Shown here: piece after piece, positions 33,741 to 45,990 of the stretch
How positions within the stretch are numbered: the stretch's first letter is position 1
How the letters are laid out: every line of letters starts with the position of its first letter
DNA from: Wolfiporia cocos
Taxonomy: Eukaryota; Basidiomycota; Agaricomycetes; Polyporales; Phaeolaceae
Assembly (NCBI GenBank): GCA_029448655.1
Contig: JACCLO010000002.1
Span: 372,001 to 436,000, forward strand
Length of the DNA stretch: 64,000 nt
Direction: 5' to 3'
Notes under the pieces: model-generated
What the model was told of the DNA's origin: nothing
Databases searched by the model: none
What the model saw: the letters and a program-made list of their open reading frames with translations, nothing else
Translations under genes and position numbers: made by a program

Positions 33741-35844
33741 ATGAATGCGGTGCAATCCTCGCCTGATGAATCTCTCGACTACGGCGGACGCGCACCACGG
33801 ACATCTTCTGATTGTCAGATATCAGGTGCAGTTGTGAAGCGCCAAGCCACACCTGTCGTTCATGCATGCAATGTGGAAATTCGAAGGGCGTTGCCTTTTA
33901 GTGGGCCAACACGCCCTGCATTGGGATCTACAACATCCAATTGGACGGGCTCCACAACGTCCCGAACACCCAAGACAATGCTTCACGGCCTGTGTTCTGT
34001 GCACGGTGCAACATCTTCGCGATCGACTCGCAGTTTCCCCTATCGTGATCGCTCATATTTCTGTTTACGTGGCTTGAGCATCACGCCACAAGCGATATTC
34101 GACGTTACTCCTCCACGGTCACATACCTCGTCCATTCCAGCGTCTGCGCAGCCTTTGCCTAGTACTGGCTTATCCTATGTAAACTCCAGATCTCTACCCG
34201 CTCAGAAGCACACCGAGCCCTTCGGTGCATCTCTTACTCCTATCCGCTCTCGATTGGTTCTGCCACTAGGCCCCTGTTATATTTCCAGGAGCCTGGAGAG
34301 CAGCCCAGCTGGGCTGCCGTGTAATATTTCCTGGAGTTTCCCTTTAGAGGTCTGCGAAAGAATCATAGACTACGCAGGAGACATTACTATCTCAGATGCT
34401 AGCACCTACGAGCATCTGAGCTTGGCTCAGTCTCTGACATTCCGGCAACGCTTCCGTCGTCGTGACCTGTGGAGATGTCTTTTCATTTGCCGTGCACTCT
34501 ACCCCTGCGCCCAGAGAAACATGGTCCGCGATGTGGTGATCCGCCGCTACACACAGCTTGACGGCTTCGTGCGACTGCTTACAAGGAGACCATATCTGCG
34601 AGGCTTTGTACGAAGCCTCAGCATCCGTCCCCAGTGTGACTTCACTCCATCAGAAGGAGAATCTGGACGAAGAACATGGGCTACGTTTCCCCTTGTACTA
34701 GCGCGCAAGCTACCACGCCTGCGGAGATTGTGCATCGATTGCGCAAGCCAGGCGCAAACGAGCGCTTCGAGCTACTGGCTATGTCTTCGAGATCTGGCTT
34801 ACATTACTGAGCTTGATCTGGTCACATATCCGTACGAGTCCTGGGGAGGGATGGAGCGGGCGATCTGTCTTTTTCCAAAACTCCGGATATTGCGCTTCAG
34901 GGGCGCAGACCTGCACGCTACCCAATCGGATACACCTTTAAATCCACATTTCAAGCGTACAATGGCGATCACAGACAAGCTACATTTATTGGAGTTGACC
35001 GATTCCTTCTTCAACGACGGCCAAAATAGCTTCGGAAACTTGATTAGATTGTGTGATTCTCTTTTGGCGATATGGCCCAAGGACCTCCCCCTGGAGAGTC
35101 TTCACGTTCGGCGATTATCTGCATCATCTGCCATGCCTGCACCACGTCGCGCTGTATGGTCAATGAACCGGCTGCTGCATGGAGCGGGGTCGAACCTATT
35201 ACATGTTCAAATTGACACCACGCGATTATGCGCGCCATCGGACAACGGCAGTATGTCATTCATTTAAGTACAACCATCGTGCTTTCATGCCGACCTTCTT
35301 CGTTTCAGGGGCTTTCATAGATCTATCCCGCAACACAAACCTCGAGTCCATCGTTCTGTTGGACTTCGGGCTTTGTGATCACTCGAACGCCTCACTATCA
35401 TCTGGCGCGTGGATTTCAAGCTTCCTTTATGGAATCAACTCCTCTGTGAAGGAGATCACCCTCGATACATCCGTCTGTCAGAGGTATCAGCTCGATGATA
35501 ACGGTCGACGGTCCGTTGACGAAGTCAAGCTTTTGCAACCATTCGAGATGTCATCATGTCCCATCATAGATGCGATACTATCAAGACCTCGCTACAGAAA
35601 CCTCCGCACCGTATGCTTGATTGTTGACTTCTGCTTCGCGAGTGACTGTGCGGATTGCAGACCGGGAAAAGGCTACACAACCAATGATGATCACCGGTAT
35701 CTTCCCGAAATAGCAATGTACCGCGGCTCTCTTGAACAGCATATCCGATCGCAAATGCCACTACTTGATGCTAGAGGAATCTTGTCAATTTGCACTAGAG
35801 AGGAATGGTACAAACTTGGCCAACGGTGTGGATCCGCAGGTTGA
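33741..35844 (+). CDS. Long F-box domain protein (681 aa)
   Basis: Two exons (33741-35250 and 35309-35844) join in frame over a 58-nt intron. That intron lies just before FIDLSRNTNLES, the same place as in the other members of this family. The first ~195 residues are Ser/Thr/Pro-rich with no domain. The F-box follows (ISWSFPLEVCERIIDYAGD, RCLFICRALYPCAQRNMV) with a long insert between its helices. The rest is a Leu-rich repeat-like region ending LLDARGILSICTREEWYKL, like the closing motif of the 5.6-kb paralogue (LHARGILQVECDR). Predicted SCF adaptor; target unknown. It faces away from the other long F-box gene at 29.2-31.4 kb. Confidence 0.8.
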
Positions 35845-36863
35845 TAGATTCTGCACTTTGCATATAGAGCCTGATGCTCTTTCCAGAGCCTAGGTTTCTC
35901 GTCGGATACAATGTGATAATGAAGCTTGGTGGGAAAAATTCGCGGTGGCAACTGTATGGACTCAATTGCAAATGCTCCGACACGCGGGGTCAATGCCGTT
36001 TAAAGCATGTCCCGCTTTGTGATATGTACCTCTCGGGGTGCAATCCCGCGTGCAACGGCTAAATGCAATCGGATTGCTGGATTCCATACGAAGGACATAG
36101 CTGTGCAAGTGGCGTCCACGGCGTGCAGCGACGCGATAGTAGCCTGCCGATCACGACATGGCGCTGCGGAGCGGACTCGCGATCAGATCGGCACCATGGA
36201 TCTTCGATCGTTGGTGACCGCTTCGCCGTGCTCCGCCGTGCTCCGCCGTCGACGCACGGCGGCGTTCGAGATTGCAATTGGCGTCTTACTTGGTCCAGGG
36301 GAATGCTCGTTTGTCATGGCCTCTGACAGTCTCTATCCAGAATCTGGAACAAATCTCGTGACTCTTCCATGATACTTTGTCTGGTCTGTTGCGAATGTGG
36401 AGGTTTTCGACGTGACCCCCAAGTCGGAATTGGTCCTCGTCTGTACCCGCAACCGCCTTCAATCAAATGGAGACATCGAAGAGGCTCACCGTCGAATTCA
36501 CCTTCTACAAATACAACCGTGAGAGCTACTGTGTTGCAGCCCATGCTTGTACTGCGTCACAAAATAAGTCACCAGTGCCATGGACAAGATATGACTTGGA
36601 CGTCTCGGGATACAAACAGACCTTATACCGCTTGAGGCACTCGGGATCCCCATAGCCAAGGGTTGAGCCTCCAGCTTGTTGGGCAAATACTCGCAGCGGA
36701 GTCAAAGTCTTCAGCGTGGGCAGCGCGAAGGTACGGAGTCCGACATATGGAATTCACACTGGAAGCACGATTGTTCGGACTGGTTACGAGATTTTGTATG
36801 ACGCTTGTCCTATAGGAAGCATGCCGATGAATGTGCACTCTTGACAGACGCGGCCCGCTCATA
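35845..36863. other. Intergenic region upstream of first P450
   Basis: No gene. A short CCGTGCTCCG tandem lies near 36223-36250. Parts of 36.37-36.50 kb resemble the region upstream of the second P450 (for example CGCAACCGCCTTCA and GGAACCGCCTTCA), so the duplicated unit extends beyond the genes. Confidence 0.45.
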
Positions 36864-36903
36864 TCAGCAAATGCTACGTGATATGCTTCTTGATCCCACG
36901 CCG
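36864..36903 (+). promoter_or_regulatory. Conserved promoter box of P450 pair, copy 1
   Basis: The 40-bp TCAGCAAATGCTACGTGATA... through TTGATCCCACGCCG is repeated with very few changes at 41761-41800. Both lie about 100-135 bp before the ATG of a P450 gene and just before the TATA box. Confidence 0.55.
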
Positions 36904-36920
36904 TGAGGGATGTAATATGG

Positions 36921-36927
36921 ATATAAA
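36921..36927 (+). promoter_or_regulatory. TATA box of first P450
   Basis: ATATAAA, about 75 bp upstream of the ATG at 37000. Confidence 0.5.
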
Positions 36928-36999
36928 TGCGTGAAAGCAGTTCTGAGAAATGCAGACGTTCTGTCGCACACTGACGTTCGACAGACCGACACGCGCATC

Positions 37000-39403
37000 A
37001 TGGCTACCATATTGTCTATGCAGTACTATATTCTCGCAGCACTGCTTCTACTGCTGTCTACCACATGGCATCTTTTGAGATTCTATCGGAGGCTGACACC
37101 ACTCAACAACATCTCGGGACCTCTCCCTGGATCGTTTATGAAAGGTAGGCCATGGTCTACTTTGTTGCCTCGGATCTAATTCATTCATACATATTCATTG
37201 CGCAAGGAAACATCGTCAAATTCTTATCTCGCGAGAGCGCGTCTTTTCAGCATGAGGTCGCCCTCAACTACGGACCTGTAGCCAGATTGTATGGGCCCCT
37301 AAGGGTAATTTTTGTCGGTACATTTCTCCCTTCGGATGCTGAGATGAGTCTGCATACAGAAGCCAATGATGTACATATCAGATCCCACAGCTCTACACAA
37401 TATCCTCATCAAGGAAGAGAGGGTTTTTCAAGAGACCAAAGTCTTCATGGAGTGCGTATCACGACTCATTTATCGAGCATCGAGACGATTTGATGGTCTA
37501 CAGGCTAAATAACTTGCTATTTGGGCGCGGCTTGGTTTCTACCTTGGGTGCTCTAATCTCGAGAAACCGATGATATAAGTTTGTAACTCGATATTAATCC
37601 AGGGGAACACCACCGCAAGCAGCGGAAGATACTCAATCCAGTTTTCTCTGTCAACCACATGCGTCACCTGTTGCCGCTATTCTACAATATAATTCACAAG
37701 GTGACTCGAAACATCATCGTTGGATTGGTGTCTATTCCAATGTTCACTTGCTCCATGGTTCAGCTCCGCGATGGGATTGCGGCAGAAATAAGCGATGGAC
37801 CGCGTGAGGTGGATGTGCTCGGCTGGAACAGTCGCGCAGCACTCGAGCTTATCGGTCAAGGTGGCCTGGGGTACTCCTTCGATCCGCTCACCGAGAAAGC
37901 TCCGAACGAGTTCGGGGACGTGTTGAAGACCATCATGTGAGTCTCTTCTGCGAGTGCAGCCTCTCTCATAACTGATAGCGCTCGGAATTTATTGAATGGG
38001 TCAAACCAATCTGTTAGCCCAAGTATACAATCTCTCGACGTCCTCCGTCGGTTCATCCCGCTGTTCACCGGCTTGGGTCCCGCATGGTTACGTCGAGCAA
38101 TGCTTAACATGGTGCCGTCTAAGCGGGTGCAAAGGATGAAGAATTTAATCGATGCTCTCGATGTACGATCCAAAGAGATATATGAATTGAAGAAAGCAGC
38201 GATGCGCGGAGGCGATGAGGAAGCGATGAAGCAAATCGGCGCGGGAAAGGATATTATGAGCGTTCTGAGTGAGGTTTACGACACATTTATGTCGGATTTA
38301 TGCTCATATTACACGCAGTGCAAGCAAATATGGCAGCATCGGACACTGACAGGCTGCCGGAGAACGAAGTCATAGCTCAGATGGCGTGCGTCAGACCACA
38401 CCCCTATAACGCTGTTCTTTAGATTCTGAATTGCATATTGCAGAGGGCTCGTCTTCGCCGCAACCGACACAACGTCCAACACGCTTGCGCGCATCTTGGA
38501 ATTGCTGGCTGTCCACCCTGACATTCAAGAAGAGCTACGGGAGGAGCTCTTATCCTCGGGCGCTGCCGAAGGTTTGTCATACGATGAGCTGAACAAGTTG
38601 CCCCTTCTGGATGGCGTTTGTCGAGAGACCGCACGACTGTGAGTTTCTATATGATAATAATGAATGATGAATGATTCTGGAGCTAATATTCTTTATCGAT
38701 TAGCTACCCTGCTGTCACGTCGATCATGCGAGTGTCAGTGTCGCATCTCTAATCTCTGGATGCTGCTGATTGTTATTATACTTCGACAGAGCTACCCAGG
38801 ATGCTGTAGTCCCGTTTGGAGAGCCCATCGTCGGACTTGATGGTACGGTTATGCAGGAGTTGCTGATTCCAAAGGGAGTGGAAGTTGTGATAGGTACCCT
38901 GGGATGCAATGTTAAGAAATCCCTGTGGGGAGATGACGCACTGGTGTGGAAACCTCACCGGTGGATGTCTTCCCTTCCTAAATCCGTCACCAACGCATCG
39001 ATTCCAGGGGTTTACTCGAACATGTGAGTTCAGGGTACCCTCTGAAGGACAATATTTCTGACCCATTTGTTAGAATGACCTTCTTGGGAGGAAAGCGTGC
39101 TTGCATGTATGTCCCTGGATACTTCAGCTTGACGCTGCTACTGATCCCACCATCTCCGGAACAGTGGATTCAAATTCTCAGAGATGGAAATGAGTGCGTT
39201 CGCGGTATATCAGTCCAAACAGCTCCATCTCACGTCATATTACAGAGGTCGTCCTTTCAGTCCTGGTTTCGAAATTCACTTTCGAACTATCAGACAAGCC
39301 TGTCCAATGGAATGTTGGAGATGTGTGGTATCCGACTGTGGGCACAGAGAGCAAGCCTAAAATGCCTCTAAAGGTCAGCTCTTACAATGGTCCGTTAGCG
39401 TAG
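37000..39403 (+). CDS. Cytochrome P450 monooxygenase, copy 1 (548 aa)
   Basis: Fourteen exons join in frame: 37000-37144, 37207-37304, 37360-37451, 37504-37547, 37603-37700, 37764-37936, 38018-38268, 38319-38385, 38444-38638, 38704-38733, 38790-39023, 39074-39106, 39165-39193, 39246-39403. An N-terminal membrane anchor (YYILAALLLLLSTTWHLL) points to the ER. P450 landmarks are the I-helix GLVFAATDTTSNTLARIL, ExxR in GVCRETARLYPAV, WKPHRWM, and the heme loop FLGGKRACIGF with its Cys ligand split by an intron. It would hydroxylate small hydrophobic compounds with a P450 reductase; the substrate is unknown. The exon lengths equal those of the paralogue at 41.9 kb for exons 1-13. I do not assign a CYP family number. 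Confidence 0.92.
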
Positions 39404-41760
39404 TCGTGTCGTCTGGGAGAGCATGTTTAGTTACACCTGACCTATCTGCAAGTCCAAACAACTGTCCACACATGCTCGAGCGATCGGTGCTGAGCGCTGA
39501 ACGCCTGCCCCAAGCGGAAAGGGCTGCTAAGCTCCGATTTTCGGTTTTTGTTCTAACCAAATATCTCCTCGATGGCGGCATCAAGGACACTCCGTGGATT
39601 CTCAACACGAGATTTGATTATATTACGCGACTCTTCGGGATCATTTTGCAGATGGTGCGAACTGTGCCGTAAATGACCACGACCAGTGGAATATATACGG
39701 AATGTACAAAAATATAAATAGCGGTTGTTAACTCGATTATTTGCTAATACCGCTCGCAGGCACACGAAACGCTGATGATGAGTCGCGACCGCGTGTACCT
39801 TTTAGCTATGTGTTGCGCCCATGATATGATTAATCGTGATAAGATTGCGTGAATTATATTGAACAGCGGGCAATAGGGTACCCCATCGTCGTCAGTGCTG
39901 ACATCGCTGTCACCCCTATGAACCCGCTTTCGACTTGAAGTTCGAAGTCTCAAAGGTTACATTAGATGTCTTCATATCTATTGGTTGCCTTGAATCATTG
40001 TACCGTCTTTCAGCTTTCAGCTACCTGAACATGATCATAGAACAGAAAGCAGCTCACTGTGCTCAATGGCGAGGACGTCCATTTTGACTGCGACAAAACG
40101 CTTCATTACATCGATTGCAACAATTGGGAGCTCGTGGTAAAGCTGAAACTCTTCACTTTTCCCTTTTCCTATTTGTAGGCTGAAGCACCCGACAGAGCCA
40201 TACATGCACTCGACTCAGCGTTTTTATTTTGCGCGAGGATATAGACTTCGTACACTTTAAACGTATAGTGCGAATGCAGAAATCCCCATATGCCCATGAT
40301 ATTCACTCAGATCGTACAAATCGTTTAGGTGTTTACGGTATCATGCAGAGATGTTCGGAACCATGTCTACACACAATGAGCAAGACGGAGTCCTCGACCA
40401 GTACTAGACTACAGGAAGTGACTAGAGCTGCATAAATGAAGTGTAAATAAATACGGCGAGTAATGCAGTAGGTCTCCAAATGTCAAAGTGAGTACTTGAG
40501 ACACAACATAAACGGGGGCAGAACAGGTTGATTGATTTGTAAGCAATCGAGACGGAAAGATGAGGGATCATGCCCCAGATGGCCCGTGTACTGAGGGTTT
40601 CTGATTTTAAGCTACTCACAATAAGATATCAACGGCGATTGGGAAGATGTGCAGACGTTCATCAATCGTGATTGATATATGCCGCGCTAAGTCCACTGCA
40701 TGCATGATCGGACATGGCTGCGCAATTAGCAATATGCACGTCGCTCACAGCATACAATAGGTCATAAGGTCCTCAGAGCAAGCGCATGAGCATGGAAGCC
40801 GCATTGTTTGGAACACCACAGGCTGACGAACATACTGCGGGCGAGTCCTGTTCTCTCGATCCATCACGGTCTCATCAATCATTGATCAGAGTGCTCATCC
40901 TGATCATTACTGTGCTACCGGCTGAATCTGCGCTCTCGTTTATGCTTGGTAGCATAGGTGATAGCAGATCTTTACTATGGCGCCCGCTGAGCATGCCGTA
41001 GGCTACCGCTATACGATGGCGTATCTAATTGCGCCACCTCAAATGCTGGTTTGTGGGCTTTAGGATTGGGTCAGCCTTAAGAGCATCGTGGAATACCCAG
41101 TCAATTCCACGTGACTTTCTAAGCGTTTGCGTCCGAAAATCTGGTGGGAGGATTGCATTCTCAGCAGAGTATAAAGATATCCTCCAGGGTTAATCATTTA
41201 ATTTTTGAACCCATTCAAATATTGCAGAGTGCGCCAGTCTATCCGAGAGTCAAAATATTACATCAATCTGTCGAATGGGTCGTGGTGCCGCACTGCACAG
41301 TGATCGGTTGATGCGGTGATCGTCTACGGGAGGGAGATCAGATCGGAATCTTCGATCGTTCGCAAGCGCCTCCCTCGGGACCGTCCTCAGAGTCAGAGCT
41401 CTGACTCTGAGATGAAACAAATGCCTCACTGCTTTGTTGCGAATTCAATTCATAGAGCCCACGGAGGAAGCAGCTCATGTACAGCTCGCGTTTGGTTTCC
41501 AGACAAACATGCGATGTCTCGGGTAAATCTTCACCACTGTCATGTACCCTCGACATCCGCCATTCCGGCCGCATATTGAGAATAGAGCTAAGACGATCCG
41601 AGTAACTATGCACGACAAGACAGAGACGCGCGAGCTTAGAGCCTCTCTCTCAAGACGTGATCCCCGAGTCAATGTTGCTTCTCCGATGTACCCGGAACCG
41701 CCTTCAGTCAATTAGAGTCATCAGGTGAGGTTTACGGTTAGCAGCCGCGACCCGTTCAGG
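39404..41760. other. Spacer between the two P450 genes
   Basis: No supported gene in about 2.4 kb. It contains a perfect palindrome at 41386-41411 and, near the right end, sequence similar to the upstream region of the first P450. Confidence 0.45.
41386..41411. repeat. Perfect 26-bp palindrome
   Basis: CTCAGAGTCAGAG followed directly by its exact reverse complement, about 0.5 kb upstream of the second P450. No counterpart is seen at the first P450. Confidence 0.9.
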
Positions 41761-41800
41761 TCAGCAAATGCTATGTGATGTGCTTCTTGATCCCACGCCG
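41761..41800 (+). promoter_or_regulatory. Conserved promoter box of P450 pair, copy 2
   Basis: TCAGCAAATGCTATGTGATG... through TTGATCCCACGCCG, near-identical to 36864-36903, located about 95-135 bp before the second P450 ATG and just before its TATA box. Confidence 0.55.
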
Positions 41801-41813
41801 CAGGGATGCAACA

Positions 41814-41823
41814 TATATATAAA
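41814..41823 (+). promoter_or_regulatory. TATA box of second P450
   Basis: TATATATAAA, about 75-80 bp upstream of the ATG at 41896, matching the spacing at the first copy. Confidence 0.55.
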
Positions 41824-41895
41824 GGCACGGAAGCAATATCGAGGAACACCAAAGCTCTGTTGTAGATTCCCGTTCGAGAGATCAGTGTGCGCATC

Positions 41896-44281
41896 ATGGC
41901 CCTCATACTGTCTATAGATTATTATGTGCTGTCTGCACTGCTAATACTGCTGCCCGTTGCGTGGCATCTCCTGGAATCTTACCGGAAGCTCACACCGCTC
42001 AACAACATTTCGGGACCTCCATCTGGATCGTTCTTGACAGGTACGCCACAGTTTATCTTGGATAGTATGTGTTCACACTTCTTTATTGCGCCAGGAAACA
42101 TCATCAGATTATTTTCTCGCGAGAGCGCACCCTTTCAGCGTGAGGTGGCCCTCGATTATGGGCCTGTAGTCAGGCTATGCGGGCCATTCAAGGTGATTGG
42201 CATCGATGCAGTTATTCACTCCGAACGCTAACGTGGGTTTGCGTACAGAAACCAATACTGTACATCTCGGACCCCACGGCTCTGCATAACATCCTCATCA
42301 AAGAAGATAGAGTTTTCGAAGTGTCCAAACTCTTCATGGAGTGCGTCTAATGACGATGCTCCAAGTGCTAGAATGACGTGACGTCCGACAGGACGAATTA
42401 CTTACTACTTGGCCGTGCCTTAGGCTCTACCGTGGGTACGCTAACCTTGAAACCTCCCTATATGGATTCATAACTATAACTGATGATTTGTGCAGGAGAA
42501 CACCATCGTAAGCAACGGAAGATGCTCACCCCTGTTTTCTCTCCGAAATATATGCGTCATCTGTTGCCGCTATGCTACGACATTGTTCACAAGGTGATTC
42601 GTGGCACACTTGATTCCCATGTCTAATTTACTAACCAAACTTTAGCTCCGCGACGGCATTGCTGCGGAAGTGGCTGAAGGAGCGCGTGAGGTGGATGTGC
42701 TCGACTGGTGCGGTCGTGCAGCACTCGAGCTTATCGGCCAAGGCGGGCTGGGATACTCTTTCGATCCGCTCACTGAACGAGCCCCGGACGAGTTCGGGGA
42801 GGTGTTAAAGGCCCTCTTGTGAGTCTCCTTGACGTGTTCCATGTTGCCATATCACTGACCGTGCTCGGGATTCTCTGCACGCAATAAACCGATCTGTCAG
42901 CCCCGGCGTACAAGCTCTCGGCGCCCTCCGTCGGTTCACCCTCCTGTTCACCAGCTTGGGACCAGCGTGGTTCCGCAGAGCAGTGGTTGACATGATACCG
43001 TCAAAGCGAGTACAGGCAGTCAAGAAGATGGTCGACACGATAGACGCGCGAACTCGCGAGATATACGAAGCAAAGCAAGCGGCGATACGCGAAGGCGACA
43101 AGAAAGTGATGGAGCAAATCGCCGCGGGAAATGATATCATGAGCCTGTTGAGTAGGTTTGACGATGCATTTTATGTGAGGGCCCTGTATTCACATTATGC
43201 ACAGTGAAAGCGAATATGGCGGCATCGGACGCTGATAGGCTGCCAGAAAACGAGGTCATCGCTCAGATGGCGTGCGTCTAAACCAGATTTCTACTACATT
43301 CTTGCTCTGAACTGTAAATCTCAGCGGGCTCATCTTCGGCGCAACTGATACGACGTCCAACACGCTTGCACGCATCCTGGAGCTGCTGGCTATCCACCCT
43401 GAAGTTCAAGAACAGCTGCGCGAAGAGCTGTTGTCTTCTAGCGCGGCTGAAGGCCTGACCTACGAAGAACTAAATAGGCTACCCCTTCTGGAAGGTGTTT
43501 GCCGGGAGACTGTACGACTGTGAGTTCCCATATAATGCCGGATGATGGCAGTGTGCTGACATGTTCCGTTCGTTAGTTATCCTACAGCAACGTCGTCTAG
43601 CAGAGAGTCGGTCTTGCATTTCTGGACTGAAATTTGAACGTTGCTCACTATCAGTATACCCCAACAGAGCTACCCAAGATGCTGTGGTTCCGCTGGGAGA
43701 ACCTGTCGTCGGACTTGATGGTACTGTTATGCGGGAGTTGCATATACCAAAGGGAGTGGAAGTTGTGATAGGTACCCTGGGATGTAACGCCAAGAAGTCC
43801 CTGTGGGGAGAGGACACCCTTGTGTGGAAGCCTCACCGGTGGATGTCTCCACTTCCCACAGCTGTTTCCAACGCACCGATTCCGGGAGTCTACTCGAACA
43901 TGTGAGTTTGTATTGGACGGGCCTATGTCGCGAACGCCAATGACGCACATTTCAATAGTATGACCTTCCTGGGAGGAAAGCGCGCATGCCTGTACGTATT
44001 CAGAGGGTTTCTACTATGCTGCCACTGACACAGGAATTGCTGGAACAGCGGATTCAAGTTCTCAGAGATGGAAATGAGTGCGTCCGCAGTATATCAGGTT
44101 GGGTAGCTGTATCTCATATCAAGTTGCAGAGGTCGTCCTTTCGGTGCTCGTATCCAAGTTCACCTTCGAGCTGTCAGACAAGCCTGTCCAGTGGAATGTT
44201 GGGACTGTGTGGTACCCGACTGTGGGCATGGAGAGCAAGCCTCGAATGCCTCTCAAGGTCAGCCTATACAAGAGTGGTTAG
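41896..44281 (+). CDS. Cytochrome P450 monooxygenase, copy 2 (546 aa)
   Basis: Tandem paralogue of the P450 at 37.0 kb with the same 14-exon plan: 41896-42040, 42095-42192, 42249-42340, 42392-42435, 42496-42593, 42646-42818, 42901-43151, 43205-43271, 43325-43519, 43577-43606, 43668-43901, 43959-43991, 44049-44077, 44130-44281. Exons 1-13 have the same lengths as copy 1; only the last differs, by 6 nt. Motifs are the anchor YYVLSALLILLPVAWHLL, I-helix GLIFGATDTTSNTLARIL, ExxR in GVCRETVRLYPTA, WKPHRWM and heme loop FLGGKRACLGF. Where copy 1 has AATDTT, copy 2 has GATDTT, nearer the P450 norm. Membrane-bound, likely ER; substrate unknown. Both copies look functional. Confidence 0.92.
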
Positions 44282-45443
44282 CGTGGCGACCACACATGTC
44301 TGTATGTTAACATTTGTGCTTTCTCGCGCCCATAATATCATCATTACGAGCTTGCGAGTTCGACATTTGTCTAGCGCAGAAACGACTTCTTGAATTGTGA
44401 ACTTGCGCCAGCGAGAAGACGTATGGAATCTCTAATGGGCGAGTACTTGACAGTACTCGCCGCTTCAACCAATTCTAGTGAGTCGAGACGTGGCGACGTG
44501 GGACCCGCTCCCTCTCGTGCGGGGAGAAGTGGCGTAGACGGCCGAAACGCGTGACATGACTACTATTAGGACTACACCACCGCTCAACGAGCAGGTGGTG
44601 GGTGAACGTTTGAATGTCACGCACCCTTTGGCTCGCTTGTAGTAGACACCAGCGCATTGACATTGCAACCGAGCTAGAACTTGATCATTGCGGTTCTCGA
44701 ATAGCTTGGTTGGTGATCTCAGCATTGCACGCTGCAATATGTAGGTCCCTAGCACTGGCATAGCAGCAGTGATTAATTGGCAGGCAACCACTGGCGGCAC
44801 CTTGCGCACGGGCGACAAACCAGGCGGTGCGCGATACTAGTGCACACGACCATAGTCAACGCCATTCTTGTTGATCGGCGCCCTGTGATTGAAATGGGCA
44901 GACATGTCAGCCCTATGTAGTCCGGTCGATCACTGCTATACCACGTCAATTGACAGTTGGAGCCCTGGCTACGTGGGACCTTAGACCGTTTGCCAACAAA
45001 GCTGTCCACACTGAGTTGTCTCATGCTCTTATCCTATATTTTGATAGCCTTGAACCTAGGACACTGTGTTAGTGTATAGTAGTATGTGCTGTCTGTCGTT
45101 TGTATATGAATCAGCCAGAGGTAGGTCGATCCCTTTTGATAAGTGCTGCTGGGCCAGGATGCGCTGGGTTATGTTGTATGTATGCTGGCTTTCGAGACAC
45201 ACAGCCACGGCACATAGGGACTTGCATTGGACAAGTTCTCTGAATGCCGTCCCCTCCGCAGCATCTAGGTGTTCGTACGGCTGCACCCAGCCACTGGGCC
45301 CCAAAGGCAGCATACCCATGTCATACGCGCGACTCTTCCTTGGGATCATTCAAATATTATGAGGATCACGCCATAGCTCATCAGGTACGCCAGGATGGAC
45401 AGCATGGATACGAACGGCAGACACGGGTGCATTGTGCCCGAGC
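44282..45443. other. Intergenic region, no gene
   Basis: Short frames only, including ones overlapping the 3' end of the kinase pseudogene on the opposite strand. Confidence 0.4.
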
Positions 45444-45990
45444 TCACGCTAGCCACGGGTCGTCAGCCAGCTCTCCCGCCGTCGCGCGCTCCTCCGGAAC
45501 CAAGCGCAGGCACCTCAGAATGAACCGCTCTGCCGCGTCGACCTCCGCCGCGTCTTGGAGCAAGGAGAACGACTCGAGCAGCCTGCGGATCTGCCACGTC
45601 GGCTCGTCGTGCTGCGTGAAGTGCGCAAAGCTACTTGCAGGTCCAAGCTCAAACGGTCACAACCGGTGAGAAACATGCAGAGCGACGATTCTGCGCACCG
45701 TCGGCGTTGAAGAACCTGTCCCTGTGCTCACATTTGTCCAGGAAGCGGACGTCGAACGGAGCGTCGAGCGCCTCGGTCATGCGGGCGAGGTGGTCCTCCT
45801 CCCGCTCTGCGCGCTCGCCTCGAACAGCCAGAACCCGACCAGAAGCTCGGTCACATGTCTCACGCCCGTCAGACGCCGCAGGCAGAGCGAGCAATCCTAG
45901 TCTCACGATGCACCCGACGCTCCATATGTCCGCGGGCGTGTCCCACGCGTACCCGAGGATGACCTCCGGCGCACGCAGTGCCGCAGGCTA

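Noticed and set aside
26381..44281. Secondary-metabolite gene cluster (reductase, P450s, with GST and hydrolase nearby)
   Set aside because: No backbone enzyme (PKS, NRPS, terpene synthase) is present and the genes are 10 kb or more apart with mixed orientation and unrelated genes between.
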